Below are positions 25,950 to 35,025 of a stretch of 64,000 nucleotides of DNA, one piece after another. Position 1 is the first letter of the stretch; each line of letters opens with the position of its first letter. This DNA is from Rhabdornis inornatus. Taxonomy: Eukaryota; Chordata; Aves; Passeriformes; Rhabdornithidae. The notes beneath the pieces are model-generated. The model worked only from the letters and a program-made list of their open reading frames with translations, was not told the origin of the DNA and did no database searches. The position numbers and the translations under genes were made by a program. The DNA lies in assembly GCA_013397075.1 (NCBI GenBank), contig VWZS01002820.1, forward strand, positions 537,118-601,117, read 5' to 3'.

Positions 25950-26141
25950 CTAAGGAGACAGCTGTGTTTGATCCCGAGGGGAGCCACCCCCATACGGTCT
26001 TTTCCTTCTCTGATTACTTTTTTCCTCCTTTGGCTGAAAGGAAATGGTATTCCCGTTTTGGGCTGGAATTTTCTCTGTCTTGCCAATGATTTTGGTTCTG
26101 GTCTTCTCCAGCTGTGACTGTTGGGGGTCGGTCACCGCCAT
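25950..26141 (-). CDS. Unrecognised 63-aa reading frame, possible first part of a small minus-strand gene
   Basis: I do not recognise this product. The ATG at 26141 is in good context (CACAATGG) and an in-frame TAA lies upstream, which favours a true start. The protein begins MAVTDPQQSQLEKTRTKI and is Lys/Gln/Arg-rich with few hydrophobic residues. Composition is not low-complexity and GC is moderate, so chance openness is less easily blamed on a CpG island. Beyond its TAG the same frame continues with only one more stop before about 25595. A second frame is open from 25833 to 25489 and ends on a TAA that overlaps AATAAA. Possible explanations are a spliced small gene, a gene broken by stops or a frameshift, or chance. 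The (T/A)QTE frame lies upstream on the same strand. Confidence 0.3.
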   Translation of the reverse strand: MAVTDPQQSQLEKTRTKIIGKTEKIPAQNGNTISFQPKEEKSNQRRKRPYGGGSPRDQTQLSP

Positions 26142-26322
26142 TGTGGTGTGACCCGAGACTGATTAAGGCTCAGGGGCTTGGGGGGAGCAGTGCCAGTCCT
26201 ACCTAAGAGCTCGCCCTGTTTCTCCACATGCTTCCCAGCTGGTTGTTTGGAGTCAGCCAACCATTCCTACAGGATGGACCCGATAGACCAGGTTCAGAGC
26301 AGTACCATTAGGATGGGAATTC

Positions 26323-26328
26323 TTTATT
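26323..26328 (-). terminator. Poly(A) signal AATAAA after the (T/A)QTE reading frame
   Basis: A canonical hexamer on the minus strand lies just downstream of the TGA at 26345. The short spacing would give a very compact 3' UTR. The hexamer also occurs by chance, so this is suggestive only. Confidence 0.35.
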
Positions 26329-26344
26329 TGGGGTCCGTGGCGAA

Positions 26345-27238
26345 TCACAGACTGGTCTCAACGAGCCACGGCCAGGAATACGCAGGCCACTCGGTGCCCT
26401 CGGCGGGTTCCTGGAGCACCACCAAAACCCCCACCCCTGGCATGTGTCCCTGCGCCGCTCCCTGGGGATGCTGTGCCCGTTTGGTCCCGAGCTGCTCGGG
26501 CTGTGCCCGGGTGCAGGAGCCGCGGCACGCCCGGAGCATCCTGCGGAACAGGGAGAGCCGCTGCCGGCGGCCCGGGGGCTCCGGACCTCCGGGGGCGGCT
26601 GGGGCTGTGCTGGGGAGCGGCACCGGGCGCTCTGTCTGTGCCTCCCGATCCACGAGCAGCGGGATACGCGAATCCCGCCGCTCCCGGGCCGGGCTCTCGG
26701 TCTGGGTGTCTCGATCCGTGCGTTCAGCTGCAGCCGAGCGCTCCGGTGTCGGGGGCTCTGTCTGGGTGAACCGCTGGACCACGGGCGGTTCTGTCTCGGT
26801 TGGGGCGGGGGTGGAGGGTGTGGAGGGCACTGCCAGGGAGCTGTCCGGCGTGGCCTTGCCCGAGCAAGCCACGCAGCTCCTCAGGCGGCGGCACTGCCCG
26901 CGGGCCGCGGTGTTGGCGGGCGGCAGCGGGACGGGGCTGCACCCAAGCGATTGCGGCCCCTGGCCCCTCACCAGCCTGCCCGAGCTGGGACGGCTCCCGC
27001 CGCTCTTGGCGCTCTGCTGGAGGCGGGAATGCCGTGAGGACCTGTCCCCACAGGCGAGTGGAGGCGGGCTCGGGGGCTGCTGCACCTGGAGGTGAGAGGA
27101 GAAAGAGACGCGGGAGGTGTGGGATGGAGACGGCTGCCTCGGGCTGCTGCCGCCGGCCCCATCCCCGCCGGTCCCTCCAGCCCCATCCTTCGGCAGGTGC
27201 CTCTCGGACGGCTGAGGGCTGAGCTTGCCCTTCTCCAT
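26345..27238 (-). CDS. Unrecognised 297-aa Pro/Ser/Arg-rich reading frame with repeated (T/A)QTE motifs; candidate gene
   Basis: I do not recognise this protein. The frame stays open further upstream (to about 27310) but only from a GTG codon. The first ATG, at 27238, lies in a good context (CCCATGG). The product is basic and low in complexity, rich in Pro, Ser, Arg, Gly and Ala, so probably mostly disordered. It carries FTQTEP (157-162), DTQTES (177-182) and EAQTER (199-204), spaced 20 and 22 residues apart. These resemble the TQT core that dynein light chain LC8 (DYNLL) binds; that is inference. A basic-hydrophobic stretch RRQRLSLFRRMLRACRG (about 220-236) could form an amphipathic helix. 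The stop (TGA, 26347-26345) is followed 16 bases later by AATAAA on the same strand, as expected of a compact mRNA 3' end. Against it: the region is CpG-rich, where stop codons are rare, and opposite-strand frames are also long (26178-27095). Confidence 0.35.
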   Translation of the reverse strand: MEKGKLSPQPSERHLPKDGAGGTGGDGAGGSSPRQPSPSHTSRVSFSSHLQVQQPPSPPPLACGDRSSRHSRLQQSAKSGGSRPSSGRLVRGQGPQSLGCSPVPLPPANTAARGQCRRLRSCVACSGKATPDSSLAVPSTPSTPAPTETEPPVVQRFTQTEPPTPERSAAAERTDRDTQTESPARERRDSRIPLLVDREAQTERPVPLPSTAPAAPGGPEPPGRRQRLSLFRRMLRACRGSCTRAQPEQLGTKRAQHPQGAAQGHMPGVGVLVVLQEPAEGTEWPAYSWPWLVETSL

Positions 27239-27318
27239 GGGCTTCCTCTGGCAGCTATCCCGGGGAGCTGCAGCCTCCGGAGCGCGGTGCCCTGCGCTGC
27301 TGGAGCGCACAGCACGGC

Positions 27319-27706
27319 ATGCTCCCGAAACAGCCCCGGGACCCGCAGTGCCACACGGGCCCTGGAGCCAGCACGAGGCGTCTCAGTGTGTCGCATTGTG
27401 TCACAATGGCCCCACGGCACCGCGAGGCATCGGTGTCACAATGGGCCCGGGCACCGCGAGCCCCCTCTGTGACACAGCCAGGACCGGGCAGGGGGCAGCC
27501 CCTGTGTTCTGGTCCTGACACTTCGTCCCGATGGGAGCGTGTGGGGATCCCACCGCAGATCCCGGGCAGCGGAGCGGGGGCGCTCCCAGGGCTGTTCGAG
27601 CATCCCGTTCCCGAACTGCTTGGAAGGGCCGGGCTGTCCCGAAATCTCGGCCCGGCTCTGCTCGGTCGTGCTGCCCACGAGGTGGCGCTCTCTGCCTGCT
27701 AATAAA
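27319..27706 (+). other. CpG-rich segment ending in a plus-strand TAA/AATAAA
   Basis: A 127-codon frame (27319-27702) has an ATG and ends in TAA overlapping AATAAA (27701-27706). Composition is Pro/Gly/Arg-rich and no motif is recognised. It contains a 35-bp tandem repeat (27398-27467). A small plus-strand transcript could end here, but the segment is equally likely to be upstream sequence of the minus-strand frame starting at 27238. Confidence 0.2.
27398..27467. repeat. 35-bp tandem repeat, two copies
   Basis: Copies are 27398-27432 and 27433-27467, each starting GTGTCACAATGG and containing GGCACCGCGAG. ACAATGG fits the SOX-type consensus. A similar GTGTGTCGCATTG lies just upstream. Confidence 0.75.
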
Positions 27707-27731
27707 GCCCATTGCGCTCATTTAATAATTG

Positions 27732-28779
27732 TTAATTAGTTCCCCCTCCCCCCAAGGACTGCCTGACCCCTCGGCTGCAGGGATGCTGCCAGTCTGAGGA
27801 CGGGACAGCTCCGAGCCCGGGGGTTTCCAGCCACACGTGAAAGCCTGGAGACACAGACACAAGAGTGCACCACCACCCCACCAACCCCACCTCCTTAACG
27901 GACAGAGACGCTGCTAATTGATTTTTCAACCCTTAATTTAACACTCCCTTGGCACAGCCTTGTCCTACAGCTCAGATGCTTTGCCCTCTCCTTGCCCTGC
28001 CCTAGCAGACCAGGGAATCTGTCCCTAAAGGCGTGGCACAAGATTCCACGGGTTGGGATGTGGATCCTGAGCAGTTTCTGGGCACCCTGAATGCCCAAGG
28101 CCTGGCTGTGGGGGCTGGGAAAAACGCCCTCCCCTTCAGCAAGGGGCTCCTGAAATCCCTCCTTGGAAACAAGAGTAGTTCGGGAGGGAAAAGTGATAGG
28201 GGAGCTGATGGTGCCCTTTGCCAGCCGGCATTAAAAATTCATGTGCGTGATGGGTTCTTCCAAATAAGTCCGTGAAGGATGAGTTCCTCTCTCCCTGGAC
28301 ACGCTGGCAAAGCACTCCAGCTGCCTCCCCGCTCAGGTGCCACCAGGGTCACGATGTCTGTGCCTGGGGACGGGCTCTGCTCCCTCAGGGCGTGGGGTGC
28401 AGGCTGTCCGTGCACGTCGGGATGAGGGACACCGGGTGTCTGGAAAGATGCGTGTCCCACAGGAGGGTGGGGTTGGCTGGCATCAGTGGGGGCTGTGCTG
28501 GGCGGTGACCTGGAGGGCAGGGAGCAAGGAAACCTGGTGGGAAGGGGTGTGGAGTCCTGGATGGGAAGGGATGCAGGTACCCGAGAGAGGTGGGATGTGG
28601 GGAAGGATGCTGGGTGGGATGTGGGTGCCCCAGCCATGAGGTACACGGGATAACCTGGGCAGGGAAGGATAGAGGGAGGCGTGGAAGGTGCCCAGGTGCC
28701 CTGCCAAGGGGGGGTAGCCAGGAGGGACCAACAGGGGAGTGCTGAGGGTAACGCAGCCTGGAACATGGGGCGAGGAGAG
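27732..28779. other. Interval between the minus-strand frames and the alpha promoter
   Basis: No gene recognised. G-rich degenerate repeats of the GGGATGTGGG type appear from about 28500 and lead into the minisatellite. Confidence 0.6.
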
Positions 28780-28969
28780 GGGTGGGATGCTGAGCTCCTT
28801 GGGGGACGGGATGGGATGTAGAGGTCCTGGGGTGGAGAGCCGCGGTGCTGAGTTCCCGAGGCGGGAGGAATGGGATGCTGAGCTCCCGGCGGGGGAGGAA
28901 TGGGATGCTGTGCTCTCGGGGGGGCCGGGCCGGGATGCTGAGCTGCCGGGGATGCTGAGCTGCCGGGGG
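28780..28969. repeat. Degenerate G-rich minisatellite upstream of exon 1-alpha
   Basis: About six copies of a core close to GGGATGCTGAGCTCCC are visible, for example near 28784, 28842, 28871, 28901, 28933 and 28951, with variable spacers of the GGGGGAGGAAT type. The long minus-strand frame over it (28239-29009) is low-complexity Pro/Ser translation of the repeat. Confidence 0.7.
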
Positions 28970-29369
28970 CCGGGCCGGGCGGGCCGGGGGGCGGCTCCAC
29001 GTGGCTCATTAGCAGGAGGCAATTTAATATTTATGAAGTGTTCTTGTTTGAATCCCAAGTCTTCGGCTCCAGTTACAAGGAGCTGCGTCACCCTGGGATC
29101 ACATGGTAATTGTTGCTATTTCCAGGATCCCAGCCTCGCAGAGTGGCACAAGAGCTCTTTCCCCTTTTCTTGTCCTTTTTTCCCCGCCGCCTTTTCCCTT
29201 GTTCGCCGCTGTTTTCGGGGCGGTTTTTGCTGGCCCCTCGGCCGGCTCGGCGCTGGCGGGGCGATGCCGGGGCCGCTGCTCTGAGCCGGGGCGGGCGCAG
29301 CCGCTCCCCCGCCCCTGCCCCTGCCCGGGAGCCGCTCCATGAGAGCGGGACCGGCCCGGCGCCCCCAAA
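28780..29369 (+). promoter_or_regulatory. PRKG1: PRKG1-alpha promoter and 5' UTR region (CpG-rich)
   Basis: This is the GC- and CpG-rich sequence directly upstream of exon 1-alpha. It contains a degenerate minisatellite (28780-28969), a G-run tract (28965-28994), then an AT-richer stretch at 29005-29115 with AATTTAATATTTATG, a GCGTCA half-CRE and a CACATGG E-box-like site. Pyrimidine-rich sequence and a second CpG-dense block then lead to the ATG at 29370. CpG density continues through the exon to about 30050. The transcription start cannot be fixed from sequence; no clear TATA box sits at a conventional distance from the ATG. Confidence 0.6.
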
Positions 29370-29635
29370 ATGACCGAGCTGGAAGGGGACTTCACCAAGC
29401 TGCTGCTGCTGAAGGAGGAGCGGATCAAGGAGCTGGAGCGGCGCCTGGGGGAGAAGGACGAGGAGATCCAGGAGCTGCGGCGGCGGCTGCACAAATGCCA
29501 GTCCGTGCTGCCGGCCCCCAGCCCGCACATCGGGCCCCGCACCACCCGGGCGCAGGGCATCTCGGCCGAACCGCAGACCTACCGCTCCTTCCACGACCTC
29601 CGCCAGGCTTTCCGCAAGTTCACCAAGGCCGAGAG
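29370..29635 (+). CDS. PRKG1: PRKG1 first coding exon, isoform alpha (cGMP-dependent protein kinase I-alpha N-terminus)
   Basis: This exon encodes the first 88 complete residues plus two bases of codon 89 of cGKI-alpha, the cGMP-activated Ser/Thr kinase of smooth muscle, platelets and neurons. The translation matches the vertebrate alpha N-terminus almost residue for residue. A parallel coiled-coil zipper has Leu/Ile at 12, 19, 26, 33 and 40, an exact heptad series. Cys43 (Cys42 without Met) is the known redox-sensitive interchain cysteine. The autoinhibitory linker RTTRAQGISAEP (57-68) holds Ser51, Thr59 and Ser65, the family's autophosphorylation positions. The start has A at -3 (AAAATGA). 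The reading frame would hit TAG immediately after codon 89, but a GT donor (AG|GTAGGG) starts at 29636, so the exon ends in phase 2. It lies in a CpG-rich region typical of an alternative promoter. Differences from human recalled from memory include Gly6, Thr9, Leu11, Leu13 and Ala87. Exon 2 is outside the window. Confidence 0.97.
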
Positions 29636-30088
29636 GTAGGGATGGCACCCCTTTTTCCCCGCTCCCGCGAACCCCGTTCCCGAGCGGGGTGGCCGGGACA
29701 CCGCGTCCCCCCCACCTGGGATCTCCGGCACGGACCGTGCCCGGGGCGTGGAGCGGCTCCGAGCCGCCGGGAAGGAGCCCTGCGGGGGATCGGACAGCCC
29801 GGACCTCCCTCCCTCCCTCGCTTCGCTCTTCCCTTGCCCGCCGCGGCTCCGCTGCGGCTCCCGGGGGATGCTCGGCCGGAGCGCGGGGGGGCGGCCGTGC
29901 CTCGCCGGCGCTGGGAAAAGTTTGCGGCGGGGCCGGGAAGTTGTTCGGTGGCTGCTCGAGAGCCGCCAGCACCCCCGGCAGCCCCGTTCCCGAGGCAGGT
30001 GCTACCCCTCGCCCCGGCCCCTCTTTCCCCACCCCATTCTCCCCAAAAACAAGCCCACGCTGCTCCACCCGTGCTTTGCCCCCTGTTA

Positions 30089-30150
30089 TCCCGGTGGGAC
30101 TCGCTGATCCTGGAGGACTTCTTCCACATTAATGATTCCATGATTCTATT
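30089..30150 (+). mobile_element. Short CR1 3'-end fragment inside the alpha intron
   Basis: GGGACTCGCTGATCCTGG followed by ATGATTCCATGATTCTAT matches the CR1 tail. Confidence 0.65.
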
Positions 30151-32803
30151 TCCCTGCGCTGCTGTCAGGCTCCCACTGAGAGGTTTTTTGGGGGGAGCAT
30201 TCGGTCTACATCACTCAGCCCGGGGTCTTGGGGACTGCCCTTTTTCCATACATGTGGGAAAACTGGGGAGCATGGTGCTGTGCTGGCTGCTGGGGAGGTT
30301 GATGTGATGGAGAAGTTGTGTGTGACTACAGTGGTGACCCTGCTTTGGGCAGAGGCTGTGGCTGGTGCTTCTTGAGCAGGGCACAGTCTCGTGTCCTCTG
30401 TGCAGAGCGATTTATTTCAGCAGAGCCATTCCCGACGGGATCTGTGTGTGGGTGAGAATCTACAACTCCTGCCTCAGCCCACTCCCCAAATGTGCCTAGA
30501 CCAAACTCCAGCCCTTTTCTCCTCACCTGTCTCCTGCCCCTTGTTAATGAGACTATTGCTCAGAGGAGGAGAACTTGGCCTTGGGCTTTTTTTATTCATT
30601 ATTATTCTTTTCCCTGCCCGTGGTGATTTAATAAAGCAAGCTGCTGTGCCCAGGGAGGTGTGTGAGTGTGAGCTGAGCGTGTCGTTAATCCTTCCCTGGG
30701 GCAGTGCGTCCCTTTGCACCCCCTGCCCAAGGCAGAGGCCAGGTGGTGTGGAGGGAGAAGAAACCATGTCCAGCTTTTCCTTTTGCTGTTGTTTTTTTTG
30801 GAGGCAATGATCATCCTGATCCTCATCTATCACAGGGAAGGTGACAGTGACCTGGCACCTGTGGTGAGGGCAGGGACCCAATGTCCCCACCCTGTGTAAT
30901 CACTTATTTAGAAGTTGTTAAACCTGCTCATGGCTCTAGCGAGGTTTAGTCCTGGCCTGAGGTTTTCCTGTGCTGTTCCCAGTTTGGGCTGGCAGGCCAG
31001 CTGCAGGAAAAGCTGTGCCCATGTGATGCAGTGAAGGTCGTTTTTCCTATCCTGCATCATTCCCATCATCTGCAGATGATGTTTCAGTGGGCAGAAAAAA
31101 CTTCTGGTGGGGCCTGTGGGCAGTTCCAGGCTGGAACTCCATCCCCTGGCATCCCCCCATGCCTCAGCCTCCCTCGTGGTAGCCATGACAATGGTAACCA
31201 AGCCAGACTGGGATTGCTTTTGGGTTTTAATTCTTAATTCTTCCTTTAATTCTGCTTAATTCTTCTCCTGTCTTGTTGCTGGGAGAGTGCCGGGCGGCTC
31301 CATGGTGTGCTGAGCACACTGTACCCACAACATCCCTTTTTCCCCCATTTTCACCCCAAATCCCTCCTCACTATGGGCTAGATCAAGGTGCGTTTTCAAT
31401 GGGCAGTGTCTGGGTCCTTGGTCTGGCTCCAGGGTGGTGTCCTGGGATCAGGGAGAAAAGGGCTGTGCTGCAGAGGCCTGTGCCAAGAGCACGATGAGCT
31501 TTCTCTGCTCCCTTTGCCGGCTGGAGGCAGGAATGGCTCTGCCTGGTGCCAGCTCCCCTCAGTGTCCCCGGGGCTTTCTCTGGCTCTGCCATCTCAGAAC
31601 TGCTGACAGCACTCGGCTGATTTATTCATGGGAGAGCTCATGCACCTCCAGCAGCCTCCTGCCTGTGCTCCAGCAGCAGTAGCAGCATCCCAGCTCTCCA
31701 TCCCACAGGTCCTTAGCTCCCTGGGAGGCTGAGGATGGGGAACATCTCTTTTCCAAAACCCACAGACAACTTCCAGACCATAAAACCCCCAAGAGGATGT
31801 ACAGTCCCGCTTGTTTTCAATTGCACGCCAACAGAAACCTTTTTACCTGGGATCAACCTCCAAACACTTTTTCATCTCTGAAGATAAAGATGTAGTTATT
31901 GACAATATAATTGGATTTCTTTATTGTGTGTAATATACACCGACATGTAATACTGTCAAGGAGTTGAAAGAGGCAAACTATGGGATGACAGGAACTCAAA
32001 CAAGGATAAATCCCAGCTGAAAGTGGAGAATGGAGTTAGTTTAAATATGTTGTGCCTCTTGTAATGCACCCCTGTCACGTGCAGACAGGCTTGCAGAGAT
32101 CCAAAGAATGGGGATGTGTAAACAGAAAGATGGTGAAGGATGTGTTACCTTTGGTCTGGAAGTGTATTTTTATGCTGTTGTTCCTTCTGATAACATGAAA
32201 ATATAAATTTTAACAGCAGAAAGCATTGCTGTGTAGCTGGCCAGGTGCTATCCATGTGTCTATATCCGATGTGTAAATTACATTTTCTTTCAAAATAGCC
32301 ACTTTCTGTGCCTGTCTTCAAAATAATTCCTGCCTGTAGTTCCTTGATCCGTTCCAACCAGCAGAGATTTGAGCTGAGAGCGGAGCCACACTTCTTGTAA
32401 ATGATTCCTTAATTTATTTATGGTCAGTGAGTTTTGATTCACTTTTACCCACAGCCACTGAGTGTTTCGGATCACACAAGGCCTCAGGGCTGTCTGATCC
32501 AACATCTGCCAGTCCCTTATGGCAACACAAAGAAAGAAAACCAGTTTGTCCCTGTTTTTCCTGGCGGGGTAGGAGCCATCCGTGGATGATGCAGCAACCC
32601 AGGCACTTTGCTAAAGTGCTGCCCAGTTGCTAAGCAAAAGCACTGCAGATGATCGATGATGCAAAAAGTAAATGCTGAGGTGTGGCAAAGCCAGGACTAA
32701 GAGCTGGATGAGCCCTGCCTGTCCCTGCACCCAGGGGTGCTCATCTGTGGCTCCCCAGCACCCAGAGGTGCTCTGTGCCCTGGGAGCGACTGACCTGAGC
32801 CCT

Positions 32804-32867
32804 AAGGCAGCCAGCCACTGGAATTTCCAGATCATCCTCCCTGGAAATTCCAGTGGCTGGCTGCCTT
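32804..32867. repeat. Perfect 27-bp inverted repeat with 10-base loop
   Basis: The left arm is 32804-32830, the spacer ATCATCCTCC, and the right arm 32841-32867. The arms are exact reverse complements, beginning AAGGCAGCCAGCCACTGG on the left. Transcribed RNA would form a long uninterrupted hairpin. Confidence 0.97.
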
Positions 32868-34998
32868 AATTCCAAGGTGCAACATCTAATTCTAGCTAAG
32901 TCCTGCTTATGTGGAAGCCTCCTTCAAACCGGGGCGGCGCAAAATGACTTTGGGAACTCTGGAATATATTTTGGAATAGTGACTGAATCTTTGCTGAAGC
33001 CCCGGCCCTGCAGCAATTCCACATTTTGTGTGTGGTTATATCCTCAGCTTCCCAAATCCAGTTTGGACCGTGCCATCCCTGGATTTTTCCATGCCTGTTT
33101 CAGTCTGACACAGTGCCGTAGGTTCAGCCTCAGCAGCATTTAAGACAGATGAGTTTTCCCCACCCTGTTCCCGGTAATTTACCTGTCCTTCTTGGCTCCC
33201 TAACTTTTTCTGCAACTTTTACATGGATTTTCCCCCCTTTTAAACTTTATTTCAGGAAGCATTTGCCACAAGATGGCAGTGGGGCCTAACATTTAAGGTG
33301 AGGTGTTGGGGTGTATTGTGGTTTTAGCCTCCCAGTCCCGGACCAGTCCTCCTGCCTGTGGTTTTCCAGATAAAATCAGGCATGAATCCTTGTTTCTCCT
33401 GCTTCCACCTTCCCTGAGGTGTTGGGGGATACTTTGCTGTGTTCACCCAAGGTGTTTAAACTCAGGATGAAAGGCTTTGGGTGGTACCAGGGATGGAGGA
33501 TTGGAACGGATCCTCTTGATTTAACGCAGCAAAACCTGGGATAAGCTGGCGTTTGCTGATGGCCGTGGTAGGATCAATCCATCTCTGGGGGTTGGGTATT
33601 GCTCAGGCCGGGACCAGCCATGCCCAGGGTAAAAACTGGCCAGCCTGGGAGGTCTCCAGTTCAAAACTCAAGGCAAAGTCACCTTCAAAGCTGTACTGGG
33701 GCTGCCCCAGGCTAAAGCAGAGATGTCCCGCACAGCCCTGCAATTCTCCATCTCTTTCCCCCCCTATAACACTTTTGTCTCACATCTCCACCTGTCCTGG
33801 AGCTGGTCTGTCGATGGCCTCCAACCCCCTGAGCATGGCAGGAGGGATCTTCCCCCTCCCTGGAGCCGTGTCCTTCCTCCCTCAGCTCCTTTCTGGGAAC
33901 TGAGCTGCCTGCCTGCGTTAATTTAGCCATGATCTCATCAGCTGCCAGCCACTAAAGCGATATCGATCCTGCACTCAGCCTGCCCGTGAAAAACAACCCA
34001 GCTGCTTCCCCACTACCTGGAACCACCCTCCCTCGGGGCCTGGGCAGCCTGGAAAAGGAGCTTTTGCCTGTTTTTTTTACTGGTGGGAGACCAGTGCGTG
34101 ACCTGTGGCCAGTGTGTGACACTTCAGGCTTTAGGCTGAAGAAGGACAGTTTGGGACTGTCCTCATGCAGTATTTGACACTACTCAGCAGCTATGTCTGA
34201 AATAGTTCAAATAGGGAGCTTTTGCTGGATCTGAGTCTGCTGTTTCTCTCTGTAAGGGTCAGCATTGCTTTGCAAAGATCAGAGGAAGGATAGCAGTGAT
34301 TTTGCCATTAATTATGACTCTAAAAACACCTCTCTTCCTCATTTACCCTTCCTCAATCCAGCCCCATCCGCTCCTGATACGCTGCAACAGCAAATTCCTT
34401 GGATGCTTCATCCCTGGGTGATCCCCACCAAAGATCAGAAGGATTTTATTAGCTGGAATTATATTGGCAGAGGAGGAATTAACACTGTTCTCATTGCTTG
34501 TTGTGTTGGGAGTGTATGGCTGCTCCCAGGGGAGGGAAATACAGAGGAAAGTTTGACAGAGTTGTTTAGCTTTGGGGAGAGCTGGAAAATATTGCAAAGA
34601 GGCTGATGGAAGTGGGAGATGGACTCTTTGCTTGCTCCTCTGCTCATTTGGATGGAGCAACTTGTGGCATGAAGCAGTGGAGGGTATTGAGTGAAGATGG
34701 GGGGGACAAGGGGGCTGTCACTGCAGGGAGAGGTGTGACATCAGCCCCTCGAGAAGTCCAAGGTCAGACAAATAAGCACAGAAGGGTTTTAGAAAGGGAG
34801 AGAAGCAAATGTTTATGGTTAATCAATGGAAATAATTTCCTGTCTTTTAATTTTTAATGGGCTGAACTCACTGCTCCCCCCTTCTCTGGGCATCACTTCC
34901 CTTTGGTTTACAGGAGACCTGAAAACCGAGCCAGGATGGGGGGAAATTTGGCTCCCAAAGGGCATCAAATGGTGCCTTTCCACTGGGTACAGCCTGGC

Positions 34999-35025
34999 GT
35001 CTGTCTGTCTGTCTGTCTGTCTGTC
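34999..35025. repeat. (GTCT)n microsatellite
   Basis: Perfect tetranucleotide run of nearly seven units. Confidence 0.97.

Noticed and set aside
26178..27095. 305-codon plus-strand frame opposite the (T/A)QTE frame
   Set aside because: It mirrors the minus-strand frame, lacks repeated motifs of its own and has no nearby poly(A) signal at its stop; the minus strand is the better candidate.
28239..29009. 256-codon minus-strand Pro/Ser-rich frame
   Set aside because: It is mainly a translation of the G-rich minisatellite; no independent coding sign.
29088..30307. Open frames of over 300 codons on both strands over exon 1-alpha
   Set aside because: GC- and CpG-rich DNA with few stops; composition is Pro/Arg/Ala-rich and they overlap the firmly identified PRKG1-alpha exon in other frames.
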